From NCBI GenBank assembly GCA_963791615.1, contig CAWBTE010000008.1:276503-340502 (forward strand): 64,000 nucleotides of DNA, read 5' to 3'. Both the position numbers and the translations under genes were made by a program. Below are positions 9,723 through 18,474 of the stretch, piece after piece; the stretch's first letter is position 1, and the number at the start of each line of letters is the position of its first letter. Under the pieces are notes generated by a model that saw nothing but the letters and a program-made list of their open reading frames with translations, was not told where the DNA came from and made no database searches. The stretch comes from CAILZL01 sp963791615. Lineage in GTDB: Bacteria > Pseudomonadota > Gammaproteobacteria > Steroidobacterales > Steroidobacteraceae.

Positions 9723-12047
9723 ATGCAAAAACTAGCCTTTACAGTATCAGCAAGGACTGCCCGATTAATTGGCCGTGAAAACGTGTCCAATGCTGAAGGC
9801 GCATTAATAGAATTAGTAAAAAATTGCTATGATGCTGATTCAGAAAATGCTATTGTTTTAATAGACAAGCCTAATGATACAATTTTAATTATTGATAGCG
9901 GAATTGGAATGACTGCCCAAATTATAGAGGAACAATGGATGACAATTGGTACTGACGAAAAATTGAATAACCCAATTACTACAGCTGGTAGAATAAAAGC
10001 AGGCGCAAAAGGTATTGGTAGATTTGCGTTAGACAGGCTTGGAGAGCATTGTAGTATGATAACATTTCCCGTTCATAGTGCAACCGGCTTTAAATGGGTA
10101 GTTAATTGGTCAGATTTTGAAGAAAGAGAAAATGGCCGCAGCAAAAAAATTAATCAGGTATTTGCAAACTTAGCGACACTTTCTAAAACAACTTATAAAA
10201 AAGCACTTCTCGAGAATATCTCCAATGATAAGATATTCAAAATGGTTTCAGAAGGAATTTATAAAACTGGTACGATGCTTAAGATTACGGGCTTACGAGA
10301 TGAATGGCCTGAAGATTCTATCGTTAAAATTTTTCAAAATCTTGAGTTGTTGACGCCTCCAGATGGAGAAAACAAAATCTTTATATGTCTAATTGATGCA
10401 AGAGAACCTGAAAAGTTTGGGCTAGTTCAAAACTTTGAATTTTCCGATTACGATTATAAAATTGTTGCCACGTATAAAAAAAATAAGAACTACAATGTTA
10501 AACTAGAAGTTTATCGTAATGAATTTGATTTAGGGTTAATAGACAGAAAATTGTTCAAGCTGTCTGATATGAGAAAATTCCCTTTTGATTTACGTACCTT
10601 CAAAGAAGAATACTATAAGATTGATCGAACGTTTTCTGAATTACTTCGGGGATGGGAAGATCCTAAAAATTATGGTGATAAAATCGGCGATTTTCAATTC
10701 ACATTTTATTTTTTGAAAAATTCATTTTCAAAAGATGATAGGTCGAAATACAAGTACAAGGAATTCTTAGGTGACCGGGGTGCTTGGCTAAAAAAATTTG
10801 GAGGACTAAAATTGTATCGAGATAATTTTAGAATACGACCTTATGGTGAGATCAATACTCAAGCATACGATTGGTTGAAATTAGGAGAACGCCACGGGCA
10901 AAACCCTGCTGGAGCATCTCGTAAAGGCGGATTTAGAGTAAGGGCAAATCAAGTAGCAGGAATGATAAATTTCTCCCGGCTAACAAATCCCTTTCTCGAA
11001 GATAAGTCAAGTAGGGAGGGCTTAATCGAGAGCGAAGTTTTTGAAGTATTTAAAAACATTTTGTTAGGCATCATTAAAGTTCAAGAAGATGATCGAAGTA
11101 CCATTTTTTCAAGTCTCTTAGAACTATATGGAATACTTAATCCGGAACAACAAGTTTTTGAAGAGAGCGAAAGAATTGCGCATGAAGGTGACAAGGAAAC
11201 TGAAAGCTCTGAAGAAACAAAAGCCAAAAATCAAACACTTCGCAGTGGAATATTAGTTAGAGACAAGAAACTAAAAGATAAAGATGAGGAAGTCGCACTT
11301 TCAAGAGCAATGGCTAGTGCTGGAATCATGATTGCAAGTTTTTCACATGAATTTCATGGCATTAAAAATCAATTAATTTCAAGAACAGGCGAGTTAAAGA
11401 AACATCTAGTTACTGTAATAGATTCAAAAAAATTAAAAACAATAGAGGCTAGAAAAAACCCTTTTAAGTTATTATCAGAAATAAAACGAACCGATGAAAA
11501 AATAAAACAATGGGTTGAATTTACTATCGGTTTAACAGATAGAGATAGACGAAAATCAAAAAATATCAATCTTGTTGAGTACTTTAATAGTTTTAACAGT
11601 TTATGGAGTCGTTTATTTAGAGAAAGGAAGATATTTTTTAAAATCCATGTCAAAAGAGGAGAGAAAGACGCTCTTCAGCTCAAAATATCTGAATTAGATT
11701 TAGATGTTGTATTTGATAACCTAATTACAAATTCTATTGAAGCTTTTCAAAGAAATGATTTTACTGGGTCTAAAAAAATTGATTTGTATTTAAATGTGTA
11801 TGGAAGTAAAATACAAATTGATTATAAAGACTCAGGGCCAGGAATTGATAAGAGTTTTACAGATATTTCAGATATTTTCAACCCCTTTGAAACTACTAAA
11901 AGGGATGATTATGGAAATGAAATTGGTACTGGATTAGGAATGTGGCTGGTTAAATCTGCTATTGATACAAATAAAGGTAAAATTGAATTAAAAAAGAGCA
12001 GAACTGGCTTTGAAACCAAAATATTATTTAATGCAAAAAGGAAGTGA
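9723..12047 (+). CDS. Double-GHKL sensor: MORC/Hsp90-like ATPase fused to histidine kinase
   Basis: About 774 residues. The N-terminus is a GHKL ATPase of the MORC/Hsp90/MutL type: E30 and N34 in ALIELVKNCYDAD, motif DSGIGMT (residues 59-64), and glycine loop GAKGIGRFALDRLG. A long transducer-like middle follows. The C-terminal third is a histidine kinase core: an H-box-like helix (SFSHEFHGIKNQL, H542 or H545), an N-box (FDNLITNSIEAF, N666), YKDSGPGID, and GTGLGMWLV near residue 735. Two nucleotide sites in one chain suggest that the first domain senses a partner or nucleic acid and controls the kinase. The receiver gene starts one base after its stop, and HNH and methylase genes follow. MORC-type ATPases linked to restriction-modification genes are known in bacteria. 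The gene is visibly AT-richer than its surroundings and has no frameshift. The role in defence is inference. Confidence 0.82.
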   Translation: MQKLAFTVSARTARLIGRENVSNAEGALIELVKNCYDADSENAIVLIDKPNDTILIIDSGIGMTAQIIEEQWMTIGTDEKLNNPITTAGRIKAGAKGIGRFALDRLGEHCSMITFPVHSATGFKWVVNWSDFEERENGRSKKINQVFANLATLSKTTYKKALLENISNDKIFKMVSEGIYKTGTMLKITGLRDEWPEDSIVKIFQNLELLTPPDGENKIFICLIDAREPEKFGLVQNFEFSDYDYKIVATYKKNKNYNVKLEVYRNEFDLGLIDRKLFKLSDMRKFPFDLRTFKEEYYKIDRTFSELLRGWEDPKNYGDKIGDFQFTFYFLKNSFSKDDRSKYKYKEFLGDRGAWLKKFGGLKLYRDNFRIRPYGEINTQAYDWLKLGERHGQNPAGASRKGGFRVRANQVAGMINFSRLTNPFLEDKSSREGLIESEVFEVFKNILLGIIKVQEDDRSTIFSSLLELYGILNPEQQVFEESERIAHEGDKETESSEETKAKNQTLRSGILVRDKKLKDKDEEVALSRAMASAGIMIASFSHEFHGIKNQLISRTGELKKHLVTVIDSKKLKTIEARKNPFKLLSEIKRTDEKIKQWVEFTIGLTDRDRRKSKNINLVEYFNSFNSLWSRLFRERKIFFKIHVKRGEKDALQLKISELDLDVVFDNLITNSIEAFQRNDFTGSKKIDLYLNVYGSKIQIDYKDSGPGIDKSFTDISDIFNPFETTKRDDYGNEIGTGLGMWLVKSAIDTNKGKIELKKSRTGFETKILFNAKRK

Positions 12048-12048
12048 C

Positions 12049-12699
12049 ATGGCTAACCCAAAATACACAATAGGTATTATAGATGAAGAAAGAAGTGAAC
12101 GCCATAGGTTAATGAACTTCTTTGACGATTCATTTAATGTAAAAGAGATTAAAAAATTTAATACAACTGGAGATCTAGTCTCTCTTATTAAATCAGAAAA
12201 CATTGATGTCTTGGCGATTGATTATAAGCTGAAAGACCATAACAATAACTTCAAGCAGAATGGGAACCTAATATTTAAAGGACTATCGGATACGTTAAAG
12301 GGTTTTCCCGCATTCATTCTAACTAACGATGCAAAAAATGCTCAAAGAGAAAGCAAGAGAATAAACTCATTTTTTATTGTTGACAAAAGAAAAACACATT
12401 TGGCAACAGGAAAAGAAAAGAATGAGTTTTTGAAGGAAATAAAAGCAAATATTAAAGTTTATAAAGATGAAATAAACACTAAGCTTAAAAAATTAAAAAA
12501 ACTGGAAGTACTAAAACGGAAGGGAGTACTAGATGAAGAGCAAGAAAATGAGTATTTAGAGATTACAAATGACTTATCGAAAATAATAACAGGGGCTTCG
12601 CCAATTCCTTTAAAATATTTTTCCCAAGAAACTAATAAAAAATTAAACGAAATCATTTCTAAAACAGATACATTAATTAAAAAAATGACTAAAAAGTAA
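12049..12699 (+). CDS. Receiver-domain protein with C-terminal helical region
   Basis: 216 residues from the ATG at 12049. The first 115 residues look like a response regulator receiver: acidic cluster D12/E13/E14 (IIDEERSERHR), candidate phospho-acceptor D58 (VLAIDYKL), T92 (FILTND) and K113 (IVDKRK). The rest is lysine- and glutamate-rich and probably forms a coiled coil (KLKKLKKLEVLKRKG), without a recognisable DNA-binding domain. The start directly follows the stop of the double-GHKL gene, and the HNH gene begins two bases after its own stop. It is the obvious partner of the kinase. Since it lacks a DNA-binding output it may act by protein contact, perhaps on the nuclease or methylase. 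Confidence 0.75.
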   Translation: MANPKYTIGIIDEERSERHRLMNFFDDSFNVKEIKKFNTTGDLVSLIKSENIDVLAIDYKLKDHNNNFKQNGNLIFKGLSDTLKGFPAFILTNDAKNAQRESKRINSFFIVDKRKTHLATGKEKNEFLKEIKANIKVYKDEINTKLKKLKKLEVLKRKGVLDEEQENEYLEITNDLSKIITGASPIPLKYFSQETNKKLNEIISKTDTLIKKMTKK

Positions 12700-12701
12700 T
12701 T

Positions 12702-13307
12702 ATGCATGTTTTTAGAGAAAAGCGGCCTAATCACAGAAAAAATAGAAGAGTTTGTGAAAATTATTCTTCGTATAAAAAGACTTTAAGGGCCGATTTTAAT
12801 CATCGGTGTGGTTATTGTGATGATATGGATATTAATCGAATCAGAAATTATGTAATTGATCATTTTGTTCCGCAAACTCCAGATGGCTGGAAACACAAGA
12901 TAAAGCCAAATAAATATTTGAATCTTGTCTATTCATGTTCTTTTTGTAATGGAGCAAAATCCAATAAGTGGCCTACGAAAAAAGCTAATATTCCCAACAA
13001 TGGGATTGAGGGATTTATTATGCCTACAAAGCTAGAATATGGGAAAATATTTTATAGAGATACTGACGGAAGTATCAAATGTAACAATGCAAATAACTTG
13101 GCTAAGTATATACATAATGAATTGAATTTGTGGCATCCAATTCACTCATTGAATTGGCAGTTTCTTAGAATTCTTAGTCAAGAAGAAATTCTTGACCAGA
13201 TTTATAAAAAAACTAAAAGCACAATAACTAAGCAAGAAATAGATGATTTAAGATTGCTGCGCATAGAGATTGTTGACACGATTAATAAATTATATAATGC
13301 CGCATAA
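12702..13307 (+). CDS. HNH endonuclease
   Basis: 201 residues with a clear HNH (treble-clef) nuclease core: RCGYCDD (C36, C39), VIDHFVPQ (D53, H54) and YSCSFCNGAKSNKW (C79, C82, N83, K86). The four cysteines would bind a structural zinc and the His-Asn pair the catalytic metal. The N-terminus is basic. Its stop overlaps the start of the methylase gene by 11 bases, which shows tight translational coupling. In this context it is most likely the cutting subunit of the system. The target (unmodified DNA or something else) cannot be read from sequence. Confidence 0.88.
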   Translation: MHVFREKRPNHRKNRRVCENYSSYKKTLRADFNHRCGYCDDMDINRIRNYVIDHFVPQTPDGWKHKIKPNKYLNLVYSCSFCNGAKSNKWPTKKANIPNNGIEGFIMPTKLEYGKIFYRDTDGSIKCNNANNLAKYIHNELNLWHPIHSLNWQFLRILSQEEILDQIYKKTKSTITKQEIDDLRLLRIEIVDTINKLYNAA

Positions 13308-14919
13308 CAAAATTAACGGTTCATATTATACTCCTGAATTCTTAGCTGATTTCATTATGGCTTATGTAGCACCTTATTTTAAAGAGTGTAAAAGACTTTC
13401 TATTTTGGAGCCAAGTGTTGGTGATGGAAGTTTTATTCGGTCTTTTAATAAAACTGACTTCCCGAAATCAGTTCAACATTTTTCATTCCAGGCAGTTGAG
13501 AAATTTAGCCATGAGTTGAGGAAAGCCCAGGACCAGGCTAACATAAATCGGAAAAAAAATGTCAGGTTTTCATTTGTCAAGAGCGATTTTTTAAAGTTTC
13601 AGTCAAAAACAAAACGTAAATTTTTTCTCATTGCCGGAAACCCTCCCTACATAAAAAAAGCTTTACTGAGCAAAACTCAAATAGACCTATGCCAGGAAAT
13701 CCATTCAACTGCTGGATTATCTGAAAAATCCATTAATAATATTTGGACATATTTTTTAATAAGAAATAGTCAATTACTCGATGAAAACGGCGTTTTAGCT
13801 TTTGTATTACCGGCTGAGCTATTGCAAGTGAATTTTTCTGTAGAATTAAGGGAGTTTCTAATAGCCAATTTTCAACGGACAGAAATATTTACTTTCGATG
13901 ATTTGCTTTTTGAATGTAAGGGACAGGATACTGTACTTCTTATTGCCTACAAACAACATCAACATCCCGGACAATATTATACACATATTGCCGATATAGA
14001 AAAGCTTTCATCAAACGATTTTATACTTTCAGAGAATAAAGCTCTTAAAACAACTGAAACGAAGTGGACTCATCACTCAATTTCTTCCGATGAACTTACA
14101 TTTATTCATAAAATTGGCAATCGTCTCAAAAACATCAATCATTATTGCGAGTCAAAGCCAGGGATAGTAACAGCAGGGAATAAATTTTTTATCGTTAATG
14201 AGCAAACAGAAAAGAAGTATAGTCTTTCTGACTATGTTCAACCAATTATTCAAAAAGGGTTTTTTGTTAACGGAAGTGTAGTTTTTGGAAGGGAGGAATA
14301 CCGTCAATTGGTTAGTGAAGGAAAGCCAACTAAGGTTTTAACTATATCAGATACAGAAGCCGCTAACCTACCTTTATCTGTAAGGGAGTATCTTGAAATT
14401 GGGGCGCAGAACAAATTATCAACTGGGTACAAATGCTCACAGAGGAAAAACTGGTTTGTGATACCCAACATAGCAGAGGCTCCTGATGGTTTCTTTTTTA
14501 GAAGGATTCATCATTACCCCAAACTACTAAAAAATGACGCCAATGTTTTGGTTACTGATTCCGCATATAAAATTGAAATGCGGAAGGGCTACAATATCAA
14601 TAATCTGATTTATTCATTTTACAATTCTTTATCCTTAACATTTGCAGAGCTGGGAGGCAGATACTATGGTGGTGGTGTCTTAGAGCTAACACCGTCAGAA
14701 TTTAAAGCCATTCCGGTCCCGTATGCAGAAATATCTAAACTCAATTTCGCCGAGTATGTGGAGTTTTTTGAAAACAAAACTAGCATTACTGATGTTCTGA
14801 AAATTTTTGATCTTGAAATTCTTAGTACATCACTTGGTTTAAATGCAGAAGAAGTAAGAAAGGTTCAATCTATTTATCAAAAACTTATTTCAAAGCGTTT
14901 TAGAGAAAAGGCAAAATAA
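13297..14919 (+). CDS. N6-adenine DNA methyltransferase, Eco57I-like
   Basis: 540 residues from the ATG at 13297. SAM-binding motif I is ILEPSVGDGSF (residues 37-47), with SYYTPEFLADFI in front (the motif X region). The catalytic motif IV is AGNPPYIKKALL (NPPY at 115-118), diagnostic for N6-adenine methylation. The C-terminal half contains a probable target recognition region with the recurrent YYGGGVLELTPSEFKAIPVP motif of Eco57I-type enzymes. No nuclease domain is fused to it, so the HNH protein upstream is the likely restriction partner. Last gene of the AT-rich block and intact. Confidence 0.9.
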   Translation: MPHNKINGSYYTPEFLADFIMAYVAPYFKECKRLSILEPSVGDGSFIRSFNKTDFPKSVQHFSFQAVEKFSHELRKAQDQANINRKKNVRFSFVKSDFLKFQSKTKRKFFLIAGNPPYIKKALLSKTQIDLCQEIHSTAGLSEKSINNIWTYFLIRNSQLLDENGVLAFVLPAELLQVNFSVELREFLIANFQRTEIFTFDDLLFECKGQDTVLLIAYKQHQHPGQYYTHIADIEKLSSNDFILSENKALKTTETKWTHHSISSDELTFIHKIGNRLKNINHYCESKPGIVTAGNKFFIVNEQTEKKYSLSDYVQPIIQKGFFVNGSVVFGREEYRQLVSEGKPTKVLTISDTEAANLPLSVREYLEIGAQNKLSTGYKCSQRKNWFVIPNIAEAPDGFFFRRIHHYPKLLKNDANVLVTDSAYKIEMRKGYNINNLIYSFYNSLSLTFAELGGRYYGGGVLELTPSEFKAIPVPYAEISKLNFAEYVEFFENKTSITDVLKIFDLEILSTSLGLNAEEVRKVQSIYQKLISKRFREKAK

Positions 14920-14958
14920 GCTCACTTCTCTTTCTGTAAAACAATTTTCTATCATACT

Positions 14959-15324
14959 TTAATGGCAATACATGGGTTTGATTGTCGGCCTATCATCAAA
15001 ATGAATTGTATGTTTTGGTTCTGTTGCTACCCAAACATAACTGCCCCAGGAAATCATGTCAATTTTTTTCTGAAGAATTTCTCTACTTTCGAATAAAGTA
15101 AAAAAATACAACCGCTGAGCCGGATTAAACTGCTTCAAAATTTCGGCTTTCTTTTTTTCTGTAATTATACCGTTACTATTTCCTAAGCCAATAACGAAAA
15201 TTTTATCTTCTCCTGAATAGGTGATTAGTGATTTTGAAAGCTCTTCATGTTTTTTTGCCGTTGGCAAATGATTATTTATAAAACTGTTCAGCATATTCAT
15301 AGTGTTCAATTTTAATGAGTTCAT
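14959..15324 (-). CDS. Hypothetical protein, 121 aa
   Basis: Not recognised. It begins MNSLKLNTMNMLNSF, has a central hydrophobic strand DKIFVIGLGNSNG and a later strand SYVWVATEPKHT. There is no signal peptide or membrane helix. The alternating strands and helices suggest a small alpha/beta domain. It is convergent with the methylase gene and lies just downstream of higA, so it could be a cargo gene of the same accessory island. Confidence 0.5.
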   Translation of the reverse strand: MNSLKLNTMNMLNSFINNHLPTAKKHEELSKSLITYSGEDKIFVIGLGNSNGIITEKKKAEILKQFNPAQRLYFFTLFESREILQKKIDMISWGSYVWVATEPKHTIHFDDRPTIKPMYCH

Positions 15325-15352
15325 TTGATAATGGTTTTAAATGGTCAGGTAA

Positions 15353-15799
15353 TTAAGCAATTACCGTTTTCTTTTTCCTCTTCCCCGCACTTGTATTACG
15401 AAGGCGTGAGTTTTTGGAAACAACTAATTTATAGTGCCTGTTAAATGCTTCATGGGAGACTTTGAAATGAACGGCCAATTTGCGGATCACGTCTTTAGAT
15501 AAACCTTTTTTACGGTTGAGAATGTCAGAAACATAGCCTTTGCTTATATGCAGCAAATTAACCAGGTCTTTTGCCTTCATCTTATGATCATCCATCAGGG
15601 AATGCAGCAGTTGGACAGGGTCTGTATCATTTAAGTCAGTATGCTCTGCATCCCATTTCTCAATCAATAAAGTGAGCAGGGCGATCTCATCTTTTGTATC
15701 ACGGTCTTTTGAACCGGAAAAGACGATTTCTTCAAGGGTATTGCTATACTCCCTGTACTGAGCTTTACTTTTTATAACCTTGTATTTAAGCGCTGCCAT
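15353..15799 (-). CDS. higA: HigA-type antitoxin, HTH regulator
   Basis: 148 residues. The C-terminal half carries a Cro/C1-type helix-turn-helix (MKAKDLVNLLHISKGYVSDI, then LSKDVIRKLAVHFKVSHEAF), as in HigA antitoxins, with a basic tail (SAGKRKKKTV). The N-terminal half (IALLTLLIEKWDAEH) matches the long HigA branch. It starts 10 bases after the higB stop in the toxin-first order usual for higBA. It should bind HigB and repress the operon. Confidence 0.85.
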   Translation of the reverse strand: MAALKYKVIKSKAQYREYSNTLEEIVFSGSKDRDTKDEIALLTLLIEKWDAEHTDLNDTDPVQLLHSLMDDHKMKAKDLVNLLHISKGYVSDILNRKKGLSKDVIRKLAVHFKVSHEAFNRHYKLVVSKNSRLRNTSAGKRKKKTVIA

Positions 15800-15809
15800 T
15801 TAAAAATGT

Positions 15810-16142
15810 TTAATAGATGCTTACTGAGTATTGTTCATTATTATCGCACAGCTCATCATATTCCGCATGTGTTCCTATCCAGCAAACAAACAGGTGAACC
15901 TGTTTATCTCCAAAGGCGTACTTACAGATCATCCTGTAATGATTACCGGCAATATCAAACACTGCCCTGCCTGAACTTTTGCCTAATAAATCAGTACTTC
16001 TGAAAGTGGCCTGTATATCTGCCGGCTTTTCCCAATCAGCATATTTAATTTTTGTTAGCCATTCTTCCAGCGAAGTCCTGCTTTGTGCATTCCGCCGGGC
16101 AAACTCTTCAATTGTTTCCTTCCTGATTAAATGAACTTTCAT
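15810..16142 (-). CDS. higB: HigB-type mRNA interferase toxin
   Basis: 110 residues of the RelE/HigB fold: HLIRKETIEEFARRN, then SSGRAVFDIAGNHYRMICKYAF and VHLFVCWIGTHAEYDEL, the usual C-terminal signature. HigB toxins cut mRNA on the ribosome. Followed by higA, so the pair looks complete and functional. A TATCTTTG promoter box lies only two bases before the start codon, so translation may begin at or very near the transcript start. Confidence 0.88.
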   Translation of the reverse strand: MKVHLIRKETIEEFARRNAQSRTSLEEWLTKIKYADWEKPADIQATFRSTDLLGKSSGRAVFDIAGNHYRMICKYAFGDKQVHLFVCWIGTHAEYDELCDNNEQYSVSIY

Positions 16143-16144
16143 GT

Positions 16145-16152
16145 CAAAGATA
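16145..16152 (-). promoter_or_regulatory. -7 box of higBA (TATCTTTG on the minus strand)
   Basis: TAnnTTTG match ending two bases upstream of the higB ATG. This suggests a leaderless or nearly leaderless transcript, or a true start further inside. Confidence 0.4.
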
Positions 16153-16357
16153 AGGTTTAAATTTTAAAAGTTCTCTTTTTGTGAACCTTAATGATCTTGC
16201 TGATTGCTTTGTGGGCCGGGAGTTTACGAATCTACTAAATTTTATAATTTCCGCCGGTGTTTAAAAAAGGATTTTCATTTCAAATGATCGGTGATAATTT
16301 TGTTTATCAATCCATTGCCTGTCTGAAAACCTACTATTCTTCAGCCTACTGCACTTT

Positions 16358-16432
16358 GCTCAATAGCGAACAGAACCCTGAGTGGAGCCCTTCCACTTCG
16401 CTTTGCTCAGTGTTCTGGGTAAACTTGCAACG
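16358..16432 (+). repeat. Dispersed intergenic repeat, copy A
   Basis: Shares the blocks TGCTCAATAGCG, ACAGAAC, GCCCTTC and CTGGGT-AACTTGCAACG, in the same order, with 25698-25760. Both copies are in non-coding DNA. The remaining intergenic DNA from 16153 to 16357 shows nothing recognisable. Confidence 0.6.
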
Positions 16433-16557
16433 TCAGCCCAATCAGGCCCAAAAGCCGGCAAAACAATTATTTCCCCCTGAATCATGTCCGAGTGAACAGT
16501 TTTTGAACAGTTTTTGGACTTGCTAATGACCAATCAACGGGTGCATATTTGTGCTGC

Positions 16558-16579
16558 ACCTGCCTACCGACAGGCAGGT
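16558..16579. repeat. Short palindromic element before the sigma factor gene
   Basis: Eight-bp perfect stem (16558-16565 with 16572-16579) around a six-base loop, ending 10 bases before the sigma factor ATG. It probably forms a hairpin over or next to the ribosome binding region. The element type (CCTGCCT-n-AGGCAGG) is common in Bacteroidota genomes. Confidence 0.6.
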
Positions 16580-16589
16580 TTAACCAATC

Positions 16590-17191
16590 ATGACATCCAT
16601 AACCAATCAAACCTATCCGGATCAAAAGGAAAATGAAATGCTGCAATGCCTGCAGGGCGGCGATCAGCGTCATTTTTCTAAATTGTATGAAAGTTATTCG
16701 GCTGCTTTGTTCGGCCTTATTACCAAATGGATCAAAGACACGGAAGTGGCGGAGAACCTGCTGCAGGATGTTTTTGTAAAAGCATGGCGCAACCGGTTGC
16801 AGTATGATGCAACAAAAGGAAGGATATTTACCTGGCTGTATAATATCACCCGCAATATTTGTATTGATTATTTTCGGAGTAAGGCGCATAAACAGAGTAA
16901 GGTTTCCATATTGAGTGATGATATCCCGTATTGCTGCCGCCGGGGAATAGTGGTGGGTTTCTTGCCGGATACCATTGGACCTCCGTAAATTAGTTAATAG
17001 GTTGCGGCAGGAAGAAAAAGAAGTGAGTTGAGCTGATGTATTTCAAAGGGTTTACACAAAGTGAGATTGCCGCCATCATGAACATGCCGCTGGGTACGGT
17101 GAAAACAAGAATGAGCCGGGCGATCAAAAACCTGAGATATTTTTTTAAGAAAGACTGGAAGCAAGCTATACAGAATGTTTCATTAAACTGA
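16590..17191 (+). CDS. ECF-type RNA polymerase sigma factor, frameshifted
   Basis: Region 2 is clear in the first frame: FSKLYESYSAALFGLITKW, then AENLLQDVFVKAWRN and WLYNITRNICIDYFRSK. After the acidic linker (SILSDD) the frame is lost between about 16920 and 17030. Region 4 then appears in another frame: MYFKGFTQSEIAAIMNM, then GTVKTRMSRAIKNLR, with the stop at 17189. Both halves are well kept, so one or a few sequence errors are the likely cause. No anti-sigma gene follows. The NTF2-like genes start 15 bases later, so they may be controlled with it. The target promoters are unknown. Confidence 0.85.
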
Positions 17192-17205
17192 TAAAACAAA
17201 CCTGA

Positions 17206-17667
17206 ATGAATACCGCTAATACCAAAGTGAAAACAAAAGAAGCAAAAAGTAAATCGCTTGGGCAACAGATCATTGATGCATGGAATTCCCGTGCCGATGA
17301 GATCATATTGCCTTTTTACAGCCCTGATTATGTAGTAGAAGATATTACAGCCGGCCGTATCCGCGAAGGATGGGAAGGTATGCGGCAATGGACAAGAAGC
17401 GTATTTACTGCCTTTCCCAATCTTCATTATACATTGGTGGATGATGTTGAAAAGGATGGTAAGATCGTATTGCACTGGTTAGCAAAAGGCAATCACCAGG
17501 GTCCCCTGATGAAGATACCCGCTACGGGAAAAAATGTTTTCATACATGGTATGTCTATCCTCACTTTTGAAAATGGTAAAATAAAACACGGGCAGGTAAT
17601 GTGGGATATGTCTGGTGTGTTGCGCCAGATCGGCTTATTGCCTGATATCAAGCCATTAAAGAGTTAA
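17206..17667 (+). CDS. SnoaL-like polyketide cyclase-family protein
   Basis: 153 residues with the NTF2/SnoaL fold: IIDAWNSRADEIILPFYSPD, then FTAFPNLHYTLVDDV, and a C-terminal sheet (MSILTFENGKIKHGQVMWD) ending in the typical LRQIGLLP. No signal peptide, hence cytoplasmic. Members bind small hydrophobic molecules or act as ester cyclases or isomerases, but the substrate cannot be predicted. First of four NTF2-fold genes here. Confidence 0.8.
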   Translation: MNTANTKVKTKEAKSKSLGQQIIDAWNSRADEIILPFYSPDYVVEDITAGRIREGWEGMRQWTRSVFTAFPNLHYTLVDDVEKDGKIVLHWLAKGNHQGPLMKIPATGKNVFIHGMSILTFENGKIKHGQVMWDMSGVLRQIGLLPDIKPLKS

Positions 17668-17669
17668 CG

Positions 17670-18352
17670 GTGTCACAGAGAAAAAATACCAAAACAATTT
17701 TTATTTCCGGTGGCACTGGTTATATCGGCACAAGACTGATAAAAATTCTTTTACAGGGAGGCATCGTGTTATTGCATTGGTAAGAAAAGGAAGTGAACAT
17801 AAAGTTCCTGCCGGTGCGGAAGTAATAGTGGGCAATCCTTTTGATGCCAAAACATTTCAGCAATATATTCCGGCAGGGTAGTGTATTTGTTCAGTTGCTC
17901 GGCGTATCACATCCATCACCAAAAAAAGCGCAAGCAGTTTAAAGAAATTGATCTGCGCAGTGTAAAAGCTTCAGCTGATGCAGCCTCTAATGCAGGGGTT
18001 GATCATTTTATTTATGTAAGTGTGGCGATGGCTCCATCCAAACTGATGGCAGCTTATCAGCAAGTAAGGAAAGAAGGAGAAGAATATTGTTTGAGTAAAA
18101 AACTTAATTGCACATTCATCCGCCCCTGGTATGTATTGGGGCCGGGCCATTGGTGGCCTGTTTCATTGTTCCTTTTTATGGTTTGGCAGAGATTATTCCA
18201 TCCTGGAGAAAAAAAGCAAGAGCAAAGGCATTGGTTACTATTAAGCAAATGCTGAATGCATTGTAAATATTGCTGAAGATGAACCATTGCCGGTTCGTAT
18301 CTATGAAATAAAAGATATACGCCTACCAGTTTCTGAAAAATCTGCACCCTGA
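17670..18352 (+). CDS. Atypical SDR / NAD(P)H-binding protein, frameshifted
   Basis: Starts with GTG two bases after the SnoaL gene stop. The Rossmann glycine motif is ISGGTGYIGTRLIK near the N-terminus. The frame shifts near 17760 and 17880, then continues with HFIYVSVAMAPSKLMAAYQ and CTFIRPWYVLGPGHWWP, the layout of atypical SDRs of the NmrA/ComplexI-30K kind, with Tyr replaced around the active site. More shifts follow near 18180 and 18260, and the protein ends at 18352. Probably a nucleotide-sugar or quinone-type oxidoreductase or a regulatory Rossmann protein; the substrate is unknown. The shifts are most likely sequence errors. Confidence 0.7.
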
Positions 18353-18474
18353 GAACCGTTCAGCAAAAACCATCGTATTTATATCCGTCTCTGCTATTGG
18401 CCTGGCTTAAGTAACGAAAGACAGCTACCCTGGTAAACGTTTCAATCTAATTATTCATTCAAAAAAAATTGATC

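Noticed and set aside
16257..16526. Open frame of 89 codons in the intergenic region
   Set aside because: It covers the dispersed repeat copy A and shows no protein-like composition or family.
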